From: Comamonas sp. BIGb0152
GTDB lineage: Bacteria; Pseudomonadota; Gammaproteobacteria; Burkholderiales; Burkholderiaceae_C
DNA: 64,000 nt
Reading direction: 5' to 3'
Assembly: GCF_024809975.1 (NCBI RefSeq)
Contig: NZ_JANUDY010000009.1
Coordinates: forward strand, 62,001-126,000
Positions 44,308 through 53,361 of this stretch are shown here, piece by piece (position 1 is the first letter of the stretch; the number at the start of each line of letters is the position of its first letter). Under the pieces are notes generated by a model that saw only the letters and a program-made list of their open reading frames with translations, ran no database searches and had not been told where the DNA came from. A program made the translations under genes and the position numbers.

Positions 44308-44565
44308 ATGCAAGCTGTAAAGATGTACACCACCGCCTACTGCCCTTATTGCACGCGCGCCAAGCAAGTGCTGCAAGCCAAAGGGGTGGAGCAGATCGAA
44401 GAAATCCGGATCGACAGCGATCCCGAGCAGCGTGCCGTGATGATGGAGAGCACCGGGCGCCGCACCGTGCCGCAAATCTTCATTGGCGACACGCATGTAG
44501 GCGGCTGCGATGACCTGATTGCGCTAGACCAGCGCGGAGGGTTGGTGCCGCTGCTCCAATCCTGA
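44308..44565 (+). CDS. grxC: Glutaredoxin 3 (GrxC)
   Basis: 85 residues from the ATG at 44308 (ACAGGACA upstream; the frame opens earlier without similarity). Active site CPYC at 12-15, followed by the glutathione-binding text TVPQIFIGDTHVGGCDDL with the conserved TVP and GG. It reduces disulfides with glutathione. Position between a rhodanese and secB is the usual order in this group. Confidence 0.95.
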   Translation: MQAVKMYTTAYCPYCTRAKQVLQAKGVEQIEEIRIDSDPEQRAVMMESTGRRTVPQIFIGDTHVGGCDDLIALDQRGGLVPLLQS

Positions 44566-44724
44566 GACCCTTCAGCGCGTTCGGCATGTCCCTCTACGCG
44601 GGGGACGGTGCATGTCGGCGCTGTCAATTTGCCATTGCATAATGGCAGGCTGCATGCGAGGGGCGCACACCGGGCGGCATCGCAGGCTCCATCCATTCCA
44701 TTTTCTAGCGAAAGACAGACAACC

Positions 44725-45186
44725 ATGGCGGATCAAGAAAATCCCGTGTTCCAAATTCAACGCGTGTACCTGAAGGACGCGTCGCTGGAACAACCCAACT
44801 CGCCAGCTATTTTGTTGGAGCAAACCCAGCCTAGCGTGGACATCCAGCTGGGTGTGGAAGCCACCCCCGTGGCCGATGGCATCTACGAAGTGGCCGTGAC
44901 CGCCACCGTGCAGACCAAGATTGAAGACAAGACCGTGTTCCTGGTGGAAGCCAAGCAAGCCGGTATCTTTGAAATCCGTGGCATCCCGGAAGACCAGATG
45001 GGCGCCGTGATCGGCGTGGCTTGCCCACAGATCGTCTACCCTTACCTGCGCGGCAACGTGGCCGATATCGTGACCCGCGCTGGCTTCCCGCCTGTGCACC
45101 TGGCTGAAATCAACTTCCAGGCCATGTACGAACAGCAACAAGCCCAGGCCAATGGCGCTGGCGCAGGTGCCGCACTGGCGCAGTAA
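44725..45186 (+). CDS. secB: Protein-export chaperone SecB
   Basis: 153 residues, start at 44725 (GAAAGACAGAC upstream). SecB keeps precursors unfolded and hands them to SecA. Typical text: [28 protein letters not shown], then [32 protein letters not shown] and the conserved [37 protein letters not shown]. Family length is about 150-170. A strong terminator follows. Confidence 0.97.
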   Translation: MADQENPVFQIQRVYLKDASLEQPNSPAILLEQTQPSVDIQLGVEATPVADGIYEVAVTATVQTKIEDKTVFLVEAKQAGIFEIRGIPEDQMGAVIGVACPQIVYPYLRGNVADIVTRAGFPPVHLAEINFQAMYEQQQAQANGAGAGAALAQ

Positions 45187-45224
45187 TCGCTGCTGCGCTG
45201 CCCATAAGCATCTGTTCACGATCT

Positions 45225-45259
45225 AAGGCCTTGCAGTCTCGGTTGCAAGGCCTTTGTTG
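45225..45259 (+). terminator. secB: Terminator after secB
   Basis: AAGGCCTTGCA (45225-45235) pairs with TGCAAGGCCTT (45244-45254), loop of 8, then a short T-rich run. Located about 38 bp past the secB stop. Confidence 0.8.
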
Positions 45260-45325
45260 TATCTGCTGGGGAAGCAGTTGCAGGCAGCGCCACCGTTTGA
45301 GTTGATGTGAGAAGGGGTTGTGGCT

Positions 45326-46327
45326 ATGAAAATCTTGGTGATTGGCGCTGGCGCCTGGGGAACGGCGTTGGCCATGCATGCGGCATCGCGCCACCAGGTG
45401 CAGCTCTGGGCCCGTGATGCCGAGCAGGCCCGGCACCTGCAAACCCGCCGTGAGAACCAGCGCTATTTGCCAGGCATCCGCTTGCCCGATGCGCTGGAGG
45501 TGTGCAGCGGCGATCTGCAAGCCCTGGTGGCCCAGGCCGAGCTGATTGTGCTGGGCACGCCGATGGCGGCACTGCGCAGTGGCCTGGCCATGCTGCGCGA
45601 CTGCCAGGTGCCGGTGGCCTGGCTCAGCAAGGGCTTTGAAGCCGTGCCCGACGATGCCCCTGCCGGCAGCCATGGGCTGCTGGGCAACGAGGTCTGTGCC
45701 CAGGTGGCGCCGGCGCTGCATGCCGGCGTACTGAGCGGCCCCAGCTTTGCGCAAGAAGTAGCCCAGCACCAGCCTACCGCGTTGGTGGCGGCCAGCCGCC
45801 ATGCCGATGTGCGCGAGGCGCTGGTAGCCGCCTTCCATGGCGACAATTTACGGGTCTATGCCAATGACGACATCAGCGGTGTCGAGGTGGGCGGCGCCGT
45901 CAAGAACGTGCTGGCCATTGCCACGGGCTTGTGTGACGGCCTGAACCTGGGGCTGAACGCCCGTGCGGCGCTGGTAACCCGAGGCCTGGCCGAGATGACG
46001 CGCCTGGGCGTGGCGCTGGGCGCGCAAACCGACACCTTTATGGGCCTGTCGGGTCTGGGTGATCTGGTGCTGACCGCTACCGGTGACCTGTCGCGCAACC
46101 GCAAGATCGGCCTGTTGCTGGCCCAGGGCCAGAGCCTGGCGCAGGCGGTGCAGTCGCTCGGCCATGTGGCCGAAGGCGTTTACAGCGCCCGCACCGTGCT
46201 GCAGCGCGCCCAGAAGCTGGGGGTAGACATGCCCATCACCGCCGCCGTGGTGGCCTTGCTCGATGGCAGCCTGTCGGCCCCCGATGTGGTGCAGGCGTTG
46301 ATGGGGCGCGAGCCCCGCGCTGAATAA
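45326..46327 (+). CDS. gpsA: Glycerol-3-phosphate dehydrogenase (NAD(P)+)
   Basis: Makes sn-glycerol-3-phosphate from dihydroxyacetone phosphate for phospholipid synthesis. I chose the ATG at 45326 because GAAGGGG lies 8 bp upstream; the GTG at 45320 is too close to it. 333 residues. Motifs: [12 protein letters not shown] (dinucleotide loop), [23 protein letters not shown] (catalytic Lys) and [19 protein letters not shown]. It is usually next to secB in Burkholderiales. Confidence 0.97.
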   Translation: MKILVIGAGAWGTALAMHAASRHQVQLWARDAEQARHLQTRRENQRYLPGIRLPDALEVCSGDLQALVAQAELIVLGTPMAALRSGLAMLRDCQVPVAWLSKGFEAVPDDAPAGSHGLLGNEVCAQVAPALHAGVLSGPSFAQEVAQHQPTALVAASRHADVREALVAAFHGDNLRVYANDDISGVEVGGAVKNVLAIATGLCDGLNLGLNARAALVTRGLAEMTRLGVALGAQTDTFMGLSGLGDLVLTATGDLSRNRKIGLLLAQGQSLAQAVQSLGHVAEGVYSARTVLQRAQKLGVDMPITAAVVALLDGSLSAPDVVQALMGREPRAE

Positions 46328-46349
46328 GCGGGGCCCTGAACAACGAGCT

Positions 46350-47240
46350 TCAGGACTTGGCCAGCAGGCCAATCAGCGCCGGCAGCATGGCATCGCCGTG
46401 CTGGGCTTGCACCTGGTCTTGCAAGGTCGTGGCGGCGGCATCGGCGATCAGGCTGGGCGCCTGCGCATCGTGGGCCATCGTGGTGTAGTAGCTCAAATCC
46501 TTGGCCGCGTTGGAGATGGAAAAGGCGATGCCCGAGGGGTCATCGGCCAGGATGAAGGATTGCAGACGGTCCAGTGCCACGCCTGCGCCGCCCCCAGTCG
46601 CTAGCACGCTGTGGAAGGCCTGCATGTCCATGCCCTGTTTGCGGGCGCAGGCAGTGGCCTCGGCCAGCAGGCTCATCTGGCCGACCGAGACAAAGTTGTG
46701 CAGCAGCTTCATGCGGTGGCCGTCGCCCAGCGCGCCCACATGGGTGACCTGGCTGGTGAAGGTGGCCAGCACCGGTTGCACCTGGGCCAGCACGGCCGCA
46801 TCACCCCCTACCAGCAAGTTCAGCTGGCCATCATGGGCCTGTTTGGAGGTCTTGGTCATCGGTGCGTCGATGAACTGGCCGCCCGCCGCCTGCACGGCCT
46901 GGGCCATGCGCACGGTAGAAGCGGGCACCGCTGTGGAGCAGTCGATCACCACCGTGCCGGGGCGCAGCGCCGAGAGCAGGCCCTGCTCACCCGTCAGCAC
47001 CGCCTCGACCTGGGGCGAGCCCGTCACGCACAAGATCACCACATCGCAGTGGCTGGCCAGCTCGGCCGGGCTTTGGCAGCTGCGGGTGCCCAGGCTCAGC
47101 AGCTCGGTGAGCGGTTGGTTGCCGGGGTGCTCCAGCACATAGAGTTGAAAGCCTTTGGCGGCAACGTTGCGGGCAATGCCGTGGCCCATCAGGCCGACCC
47201 CTATCAGGCCGACGACCGGCTGGGCTGTTTGCGATGGCAT
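46350..47240 (-). CDS. 3-hydroxyisobutyrate dehydrogenase-family oxidoreductase
   Basis: 296 residues. N-terminal Rossmann domain GLIGVGLMGHGIARNVAAKG and DCSTAVPASTVRMAQA, then the catalytic Lys in GHRMKLLHNFVSVGQ. GQFIDAPMTKTSKQA is the substrate-site loop of beta-hydroxyacid dehydrogenases. Candidate reactions include 3-hydroxyisobutyrate, tartronate semialdehyde or related beta-hydroxyacids; the specific one is unclear. It ends convergently with gpsA after 22 bp. Confidence 0.88.
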   Translation of the reverse strand: MPSQTAQPVVGLIGVGLMGHGIARNVAAKGFQLYVLEHPGNQPLTELLSLGTRSCQSPAELASHCDVVILCVTGSPQVEAVLTGEQGLLSALRPGTVVIDCSTAVPASTVRMAQAVQAAGGQFIDAPMTKTSKQAHDGQLNLLVGGDAAVLAQVQPVLATFTSQVTHVGALGDGHRMKLLHNFVSVGQMSLLAEATACARKQGMDMQAFHSVLATGGGAGVALDRLQSFILADDPSGIAFSISNAAKDLSYYTTMAHDAQAPSLIADAAATTLQDQVQAQHGDAMLPALIGLLAKS

Positions 47241-47462
47241 GGAAATCTCCTGGAGGTGGTTGCAAGTGGGTCAATAGCTCTAGCGTACCGCAAGCCTATT
47301 GCGCAGCGTCTGCGGCGGGATGGGATGCAGTCAAATGGGTGACCCCCTTTTGAGAGAGATGCCTCACTGCCCGGTGCGATGCCAAGGCTGCGCCTGGAGC
47401 GATGCAGACGCGCCGAGGTGTCGCCGGGATGGCAGATGCCATAGCGAGCCGGTTGCGGCCAC

Positions 47463-47496
47463 AAAAAAGCCTCGTCCCACGATGGCGGGACGAGGC
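47463..47496 (-). terminator. Terminator after the IPTL-CTERM gene
   Basis: Stem GCCTCGTCCC (47469-47478) and GGGACGAGGC (47487-47496), loop of 8; the A-run at 47463-47468 becomes the U-tract on the minus strand. It lies 24 bp past the stop of the surface-protein gene. Confidence 0.9.
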
Positions 47497-47519
47497 GGTG
47501 GTGCTCCAGCGCAGCGCTA

Positions 47520-48713
47520 TCAGGGCTGGGCGCTGCCTTGCTGGCGCTTGCGGGCGGTGATGCCCAGGAACAGGAGGGTCAGCAGCGACAGTATCCCCAG
47601 GGCCCAGGGGCCCAAAGTGGGTACCTTCTGGGGCGTAGGGTCTCCAGGATTGGGCGGCTCGATCTCGGGCTCTTCCGTGATCTGGGCATCGGCCATGGCA
47701 TCGCAACCGGTACTGGCATCGCAGACGGCGCCGGGGCCCGGCTCGATGCTGGACATGCTGAGCAGACTGCCCGATGCAGCTACCTGGCCCGACAAGTGGA
47801 AGACCAGCTCGGACCCGAGAGGCAGTGGAAAGCTGAAGGGCGCATTGTCCAGGTCGGTTGGGCAAACCGCGCCATTGGCCGCCGTGCAAGACCAGGCAGT
47901 GTTGCTCAGTGCCTCAGGCAGGACGCTGCTCAGGGTCACCAGACTGGCATCGGCGGGGCCGGGATTTTTCACGGTGATCGCGTAGTGCGCTGTCTCGCCC
48001 GGTTCAAACAGGGGCTTGTCGATGCTCGTCTCGATCGTCAACGAGGTCTGGCACAGAGAATCACCCGAGCGGATATGGGCCAGCAGGCCTGAACCCCAGC
48101 CCGCATCGGCCACGGCGAAGGTCAAGCTGTTGAGTCCTGTGGTCCAGGGGCCGTCCAGTGTGGCTACGCCGCCTTGTCCAGGGCCAAAGTTGGCGGGGGG
48201 CAGGGGCTGAAAAACGCCATTGATCGATACCCCCAGCATGCCGTCATCGGCGTAGTAGTCCATGCTCAGGCTCAGCGCGCTGGGCGGAATGCTGCTGGGC
48301 AGATTGAACTGCATGCGGTAGTAGTTGGTGATGGGGGGATTGAAGGGATAAGGCCGTGGGCGCGTGGTGGCGTTTGGCAACGGCGAGATCCAGTTGGTCT
48401 GACCGCCCAAGGAGGCGCCGGACACCCAGGCGGCTGGCAAGGCGGCCGTGGTGGGCACCCAGGTGGGCCTCCAGCTGGCACCTGGGCTGGGGCCCAACGC
48501 GCCGGTCGGATCGGATTGGGTGGAGGAGACCCACCACTGCGTATCCTCGCTGCCGTTAGGAATCAGCGCGCCCGCGTCAGAGTCATAGCCGGTATTCAGG
48601 ATGGCGTTGTTCGCCTGGCAACTGAAGGTCGGAATTGAGGGCGCCACAGGCTGTGCGCTCGCCCATTGGCAGGCCAATAGGGTGACAGCCGTGGCCATCC
48701 ATTTTGCAAACAT
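47520..48713 (-). CDS. IPTL-CTERM sorted surface protein with DUF11-type domain
   Basis: 397 residues. Signal peptide ends near QWASAQP. The middle (about 25-225) holds a secreted beta-rich region with aromatic residues and a PA14-like or CBM-like pattern (MDYYADDGMLGVSINGVFQPL), followed by a DUF11 repeat (ITVKNPGPADASLVTLSSVLPE) and an acidic Pro-rich linker. The end, VPTLGPWALGILSLLTLLFLGITARKRQ, is the IPTL-CTERM signal: short motif, hydrophobic helix and basic end, for outer-surface sorting in some proteobacteria. Binding partner unknown. Confidence 0.85.
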   Translation of the reverse strand: MFAKWMATAVTLLACQWASAQPVAPSIPTFSCQANNAILNTGYDSDAGALIPNGSEDTQWWVSSTQSDPTGALGPSPGASWRPTWVPTTAALPAAWVSGASLGGQTNWISPLPNATTRPRPYPFNPPITNYYRMQFNLPSSIPPSALSLSMDYYADDGMLGVSINGVFQPLPPANFGPGQGGVATLDGPWTTGLNSLTFAVADAGWGSGLLAHIRSGDSLCQTSLTIETSIDKPLFEPGETAHYAITVKNPGPADASLVTLSSVLPEALSNTAWSCTAANGAVCPTDLDNAPFSFPLPLGSELVFHLSGQVAASGSLLSMSSIEPGPGAVCDASTGCDAMADAQITEEPEIEPPNPGDPTPQKVPTLGPWALGILSLLTLLFLGITARKRQQGSAQP

Positions 48714-49116
48714 ATCAAATCTTTCTACAACTGAAGGAAGAACTTGAGTTTATTTGTATTAAAAAATAGAACTCAATAAAAATCTTCAATAATATTAAGA
48801 AGTGTATTTGTCTGTAAGGTATTGGCTGGGCTGTACAAGAGGCGTTTAGAGTTTTCAGCGCTCTGGCGGGGGAGCATAGTGAATACCCGCTGATCCACCG
48901 GCCCTGCTGCAGGCTGGGGCCTGGGCCTGATGGGGGGTGGTTCTGGGCCCACGGTGCTTTAACACCTGCATCAAGCTGTTTGGTTTAGCGCGATGCACAA
49001 ATGTGTGCATAGAAAGCGACTGTGTATAGCGCCGCAGGAAGCACACGCCGCTTCGGCCAACCGAGCCCGGGGACCGGCGCCCAGGCGGGGCAGCGGGTGC
49101 CCCGCAGCCTTGCGGC
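48714..49116. other. Gap between the IPTL-CTERM and HMG-CoA reductase genes
   Basis: 403 bp without a gene. The part next to the IPTL gene (48714-48830) is clearly AT-richer than the window and holds an inverted repeat TTGAGTT (48744-48750) and AACTCAA (48770-48776), fitting a promoter or operator. Further on lies ATGCACA (48993-48999) and TGTGCAT (49004-49010), a perfect 7-bp palindrome with a 4-bp spacer. A GC hairpin at 49085-49105 (GCGGGGCA and TGCCCCGC) sits just past the HMG-CoA reductase stop but has no T-run. Confidence 0.5.
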
Positions 49117-50403
49117 TCAGGCTTGGCGCAACTCGGCCAGCACTTCCAGCGCGCGGTCGGTGCGCACATCGTGCTCGGCGGCCAGGCGCTTGGCCACTTG
49201 CTCCACCTCATCCCCCACAGCACCGGCCACCAGCGCAATATTGCGGGCATGCAAGGCCATATGGCCGCGCTGTATGCCTTCGGTCGCCAGGGCGCGCAGG
49301 GCGCCCAGGTTCTGCGCCAGGCCGACGGCCGCTGCAATCTCGCCCAGCTCCTGGGCCGATTTCACATCCATGATCTTGAGGGCCAGGCGTGCCAGCGGAT
49401 GGGTTTTGGTCGCGCCACCCACCAGGCCCACGGGCATGGGCAGCTCGATGGTGCCGACCAGCGCGCCGGTGCTGTCTTTCTCCCAGGTGGTGAGCGAGGT
49501 GTAGCGCCCGTTGCGGCTGGCGTAAGCATGGGCGCCGGCCTCCACGGCACGCCAGTCGTTGCCGGTGGCGACGATGACCGGGTCGATGCCGTTCATGATG
49601 CCCTTGTTGTGGGTGGCTGCGCGGTAGGGGTCGATGGCGGCAAAGGTATAGGCATCGAGCACGCCTTCGATAATTTCTTCGCCGCTGCGCTCGGCGGTTG
49701 CCAAGGTCTGTGGCGTCAGGCGCACGCGGGCGCGGGCCAGGCGCAGATCGGCCAGGTTGGACAGAATGCGCAGCCGCACGGATCCGCCGGTGATCTGCTC
49801 GACCAGCGGCGAGACCGATTCGGCCATGGTGTTGACCGTGTTCGCCCCCATGGCGTCGCGCACATCCACGATCAGGTGCATGACCACCATGGGCCCCCGA
49901 GGGGATGCTGGGAAGACATGCACTTCGATGTCCTTGCAGCCGCCGCCCAGGCCGATCAGCACCTTGTCGCGGCTGTTGGCCAGCGCCAGGATCTGGTCGC
50001 GCGCCTGGTACAGCGCCAAGCGCACGCCGTAGGGGTCGCTGATGCCGACAATCTGCACCTGGGCACGCATCAGCGGCTGGGTGCTGGAGGTCTGAAAGCC
50101 GCCATCCTCACGCGCCAGTTTGGCCATGAACGAGGCCGCTGCGATGATTGAGGGCTCTTCGACGGCCAGCGGCACCAGCACATCGCGGCCATTGATCTGG
50201 AAATTGCCGGCCACGCCCATCGGCAACTCAAAGGTGCCGATCACGTTCTCGATCATGCCGTCGGCCAGGTTCAGCGGCAGCGCCCCTGGCTGGGCCAGCA
50301 GCGCATGCTCTTCTGGCGTCAACTGGCAGGCTTTGGCGATAAAGTCCCAGCGCTGGGCGGGGCTGAGGGCGCGGAACTGCGGTAGACGGGAATCGGTGGC
50401 CAT
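49117..50403 (-). CDS. mvaA: Hydroxymethylglutaryl-CoA reductase, class II (degradative)
   Basis: 428 residues from the ATG at 50403 (AGGAGA upstream on its strand). Class II HMG-CoA reductase runs mevalonate to HMG-CoA in catabolism. Key residues match the Pseudomonas mevalonii enzyme: catalytic Glu at E83 ([12 protein letters not shown]), the Lys in [13 protein letters not shown], an Asp in [15 protein letters not shown] and the C-terminal His in [11 protein letters not shown]. Divergent from a MocR regulator with a perfect operator palindrome between. Genes for HMG-CoA lyase and mevalonate uptake are not in this window. Confidence 0.95.
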   Translation of the reverse strand: MATDSRLPQFRALSPAQRWDFIAKACQLTPEEHALLAQPGALPLNLADGMIENVIGTFELPMGVAGNFQINGRDVLVPLAVEEPSIIAAASFMAKLAREDGGFQTSSTQPLMRAQVQIVGISDPYGVRLALYQARDQILALANSRDKVLIGLGGGCKDIEVHVFPASPRGPMVVMHLIVDVRDAMGANTVNTMAESVSPLVEQITGGSVRLRILSNLADLRLARARVRLTPQTLATAERSGEEIIEGVLDAYTFAAIDPYRAATHNKGIMNGIDPVIVATGNDWRAVEAGAHAYASRNGRYTSLTTWEKDSTGALVGTIELPMPVGLVGGATKTHPLARLALKIMDVKSAQELGEIAAAVGLAQNLGALRALATEGIQRGHMALHARNIALVAGAVGDEVEQVAKRLAAEHDVRTDRALEVLAELRQA

Positions 50404-50455
50404 GCTTGTCTCCTGATAATTTTTGAGTTGCTCGATACCAGCCACCAATCTACCT

Positions 50456-50485
50456 AAACTGTACCCATATAGACAGGTACAGTTT
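50456..50485. promoter_or_regulatory. Perfect palindromic operator between mvaA and the MocR gene
   Basis: AAACTGTACC (50456-50465) and GGTACAGTTT (50476-50485) are exact inverted repeats with a 10-bp spacer. A -10-like TATAGA (50468-50473) sits in the spacer, so a protein bound here would cover the promoter. It is centred 69 bp before the MocR start and about 67 bp before the mvaA start. The natural candidate for binding is the MocR regulator of the next gene. Confidence 0.65.
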
Positions 50486-50541
50486 GCCGGGACAGTGCTG
50501 CTGCAATGCAGCATCCGACTTGGCCTATCGACGGAGCACAC

Positions 50542-51948
50542 ATGCCGAGAGCCTCGGGCCGCAAGGCCTCTATTGCAGAAAACCTCGCCGATATGCTGGG
50601 CCGGCAGATTGCCGACGGCGTGCTGCGCACCGGCGACAAACTGCCATCGCTGCGGGCCTTGGCGCAGCTGCATGGCTATGCCAAGAACACGGTGGTCGCG
50701 GCATTCGAGCTGCTGGTATCGCGCGGCCTGGTGCAAGCGCGTCGAGGCTCGGGCTTTTACGTGCTGGCCCAGCGCCCTGCGGCCTTGCCCGCAGGCGATG
50801 ACAGCGCGCCACTGCAGCGCGCCATGGATGTCGTCTGGCTGATGCGCGAGCAGCTCAAGACTCGGCCCGATGCGCTGGCGCTGGGCGACGGTTTTCCGCC
50901 CGTGGACTGGCTGGCCGATATGCGGCTGGACCGCTACCACCAGAAAGTGGTGCGAACGGGACTGGGTGCGCTTTTTCGCTACGGCAGCCGCCTGGGCTAT
51001 GCACCGCTGCGTGAGAGCCTGGTGCGCAAGCTGGGCATGTTCGGCCTGGAGGTATCACCCCAGCAGCTGCTGCTGACCCAGGGCGCCAACGACGCGCTGG
51101 ACCTGGTCATCCGCCACTGGGTAGCGCCCGGCGCCACGGTGCTGGTGGACGACCCCGGCTACTACCTGCTGTTTGGCAAGCTCAAACTGGCCGGCGCCCG
51201 GGTGCTGGGCGTTCCGCGCCAGGCCGATGGGCCGGATGTGGCTGCGCTGGAGCGGCTGTTGCAAACCGAGCGGCCACGCCTGTTTTTTACCCAGTCGCTG
51301 GCGCACAACCCCACGGGCTCGGACCTGAGTGCGGCCAAGGCCCAGCGCATCTTGCAGCTGGCGAGCCAGCACCCGCTGCTGATCGTGGAGAACGACCCGC
51401 TGGCCGATTTCAAGCCAACCTCGGCCACGCGCCTGTCGGTGCAGGACCAGCTGGTGCGCACCATTTACATCGGCAGTTTTTCCAAGTCGTTTTCCGCAGC
51501 GCTGCGGGTGGGCTTCATCGCCTGCCACCCGGATCTGGCCAGTGACCTGGCCGATCTGCGCAGCCTCATCCATGTCAGTGGTTCGGAGTACTGCGAGCGC
51601 ATGGTGGATGTGATGCTGCGCGAGGGCCAGTACGAGCGCCATCTGGTACGCCTGCGCGGGCGCCTGGGCCAGGCCACGGCGCAGGCGCTGGCCTGGATGG
51701 ACCGCCAGGGCTGCGAGGTGTTTGCGCGCAGCGAGCAGTCGCTGTATCTCTGGGCGGCCTTTCCCGGCTGTGAGGATTCTGCGCAACTGGCCAGCGCGCT
51801 GCTGGCCCAGCAGGTGACGATGGCGCCGGGCCGGGTGTTCAGCCTCGACAGCAGCGCCGCCTCGCGCTGGTCCCGCTGCAATGTGGGGGCCATGCAGTCG
51901 CCGCGTCTGGATGCGGCGGTGGCGCAATGGCGCTTGTCAAAGGGCTAG
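50542..51948 (+). CDS. MocR-family (GntR/aminotransferase fusion) transcriptional regulator
   Basis: 468 residues from the ATG at 50542 (ACGGAG upstream). N-terminal winged helix (about 5-75: [43 protein letters not shown]) joined to a fold-type I aminotransferase domain with [24 protein letters not shown] and the PLP-Lys in [17 protein letters not shown]. It diverges from mvaA, so it may respond to an amino or PLP-linked ligand of that pathway; this is inference. Its stop abuts the lysA stop directly. Confidence 0.93.
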   Translation: MPRASGRKASIAENLADMLGRQIADGVLRTGDKLPSLRALAQLHGYAKNTVVAAFELLVSRGLVQARRGSGFYVLAQRPAALPAGDDSAPLQRAMDVVWLMREQLKTRPDALALGDGFPPVDWLADMRLDRYHQKVVRTGLGALFRYGSRLGYAPLRESLVRKLGMFGLEVSPQQLLLTQGANDALDLVIRHWVAPGATVLVDDPGYYLLFGKLKLAGARVLGVPRQADGPDVAALERLLQTERPRLFFTQSLAHNPTGSDLSAAKAQRILQLASQHPLLIVENDPLADFKPTSATRLSVQDQLVRTIYIGSFSKSFSAALRVGFIACHPDLASDLADLRSLIHVSGSEYCERMVDVMLREGQYERHLVRLRGRLGQATAQALAWMDRQGCEVFARSEQSLYLWAAFPGCEDSAQLASALLAQQVTMAPGRVFSLDSSAASRWSRCNVGAMQSPRLDAAVAQWRLSKG

Positions 51949-53199
51949 TTACAGGCCCAGCTCCAGCGCCAGCAGTTCTTCGACCGTCTGGCGGCGGCGG
52001 ATGAGCCGTGCCTTGCCGTCTTCGACCAGCACCTCGGCGGCCAGCGGGCGGCTGTTGTAGTTGCTGGACATCGAGGCGCCGTAGGCACCGGTGTCGTGGA
52101 TCACCAGCAGGTCGCCCACTTGGGCATCGCCCAGCGGACGCGGCAGCACCACGCCTGCCTCGCCCTGGGTGAATACATCCCCCGATTCGCACAGCGGCCC
52201 GGCCACGACAGCCTCGCCCTGCACGGGCAGCACGCCTGCGCCACGGCGCTGCACATGCATAGCGTGGTAGCTGCCGTACATCGAAGGGCGCATCAGCTCG
52301 TTGAAGCCGGTATCGACCAGCACAAAGTGGTTGCTGCCGGCGTTCTTGGTGGCGCGCACCGTCCCCAGCAGCACGCCCGATTCGGCCACTAGGTAGCGGC
52401 CCGGCTCCAGCTCCAGCGCCAGGTGGTGGCCCACCAGTGCCTCGGCCTGTTTGCGTGCCGCATCCCAGAGCCCAAAGTAGTGCTGGGTGTCGATGGTGGC
52501 GTCGCCCTCTTTGTAGGGAATCGACAGACCGCCGCCGGCCGAGATGGCCTGCAGGCGGTGGCCGGCTTGCTGGGTGCGCTGCACCAGCTGCACCATGGCA
52601 CCGCATACCTCTTGCAGATGGCCGTAGTCCACGCCTGAGCCGATGTGCATGTGCAGGCCCACCAGCTGCAGGCCGCGCTCGGCGATCACCGCCAGCGCCA
52701 TGGTCAGGTCGCTGTGCCAGATGCCGTGCTTGCTGTGCTCGCCGCCGGTATTGGTCTTGTTGCTGTGGCCATGGCCAAAACCGGGGTTGATGCGCAGCCA
52801 GACCGCATGGCCGGGCGATGCCTGGCCCAGCTGGTGCAGCATGTCGATGGAGCCGGCATTGACGGGGATCTGGTGCTCGACCACGGTGGCCAAGGTGGCC
52901 TCGTCCATCACATCGGCGGTGAACACGATATCGGAGGGCTCGCCAAAACCGCCTTGGTAGCCGGCGGCCAGCGCCCGCAGAATCTCGCCGCGCGAGACCG
53001 CATCGACCTTGACGCCTTGCGCGCGCATCAGCTGCAGCACATGGATGTTGGAGCAGGCCTTCTGGGCAAAGCGCACGGTGTCGAAGGCCTGCAGCTCGGC
53101 AATGCGCTGGCGGATGGTGTCCGCGTCATACACCCACAAAGGGGTGTTGAAGTCATCGGCCAGCTGCCACAGCAGATCGGGGGAAAAAGGGTTGCTCAT
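51949..53199 (-). CDS. lysA: Diaminopimelate decarboxylase
   Basis: Last step of lysine synthesis: meso-diaminopimelate to L-lysine and CO2, using PLP. 416 residues from ATG 53199. Motifs: PLP-Lys K47 (FAQKACSN), HMHIGSGVDYGHLQEVC, GGGLSIPYKEGD, ELEPGRYLVAESG and CESGDVFT with the dimer-site Cys. Divergent from the LysR gene at 53362 over about 160 bp, the classical lysA-lysR layout. A 9-bp tandem repeat lies in its leader. Confidence 0.96.
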   Translation of the reverse strand: MSNPFSPDLLWQLADDFNTPLWVYDADTIRQRIAELQAFDTVRFAQKACSNIHVLQLMRAQGVKVDAVSRGEILRALAAGYQGGFGEPSDIVFTADVMDEATLATVVEHQIPVNAGSIDMLHQLGQASPGHAVWLRINPGFGHGHSNKTNTGGEHSKHGIWHSDLTMALAVIAERGLQLVGLHMHIGSGVDYGHLQEVCGAMVQLVQRTQQAGHRLQAISAGGGLSIPYKEGDATIDTQHYFGLWDAARKQAEALVGHHLALELEPGRYLVAESGVLLGTVRATKNAGSNHFVLVDTGFNELMRPSMYGSYHAMHVQRRGAGVLPVQGEAVVAGPLCESGDVFTQGEAGVVLPRPLGDAQVGDLLVIHDTGAYGASMSSNYNSRPLAAEVLVEDGKARLIRRRQTVEELLALELGL

Positions 53200-53224
53200 A
53201 GTCGGTGGCCCCAGCGGGGCGTGC

Positions 53225-53260
53225 AATCAGGGAAATCAGGGAAATCAGGGAAATCGGGGA
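53225..53260. repeat. 9-bp tandem repeat (4 copies) in the lysA leader
   Basis: AATCAGGGA occurs three times in a row and a fourth time with one change (AATCGGGGA), 26-61 bp before the lysA start codon. The copies are contiguous and in noncoding DNA between lysA and its divergent regulator. Confidence 0.8.
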
Positions 53261-53361
53261 TACATGTAGCCAGTGTGCCTGGGGTGGGGTATTTGGTCTA
53301 ATGCTTATTTATCGGAATGTCATTCATAATTGATATGTCATTCTTGTATTGCCGCCCACCC

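Noticed and set aside
47299..47985. A 228-residue plus-strand frame between the dehydrogenase and IPTL genes.
   Set aside because: It runs through a clear terminator hairpin and antisense to the C-terminus of the IPTL protein; low-complexity text.
53225..53260. Short repeats as a possible CRISPR array.
   Set aside because: The copies are 9 bp, contiguous and without spacers; there are no cas genes.
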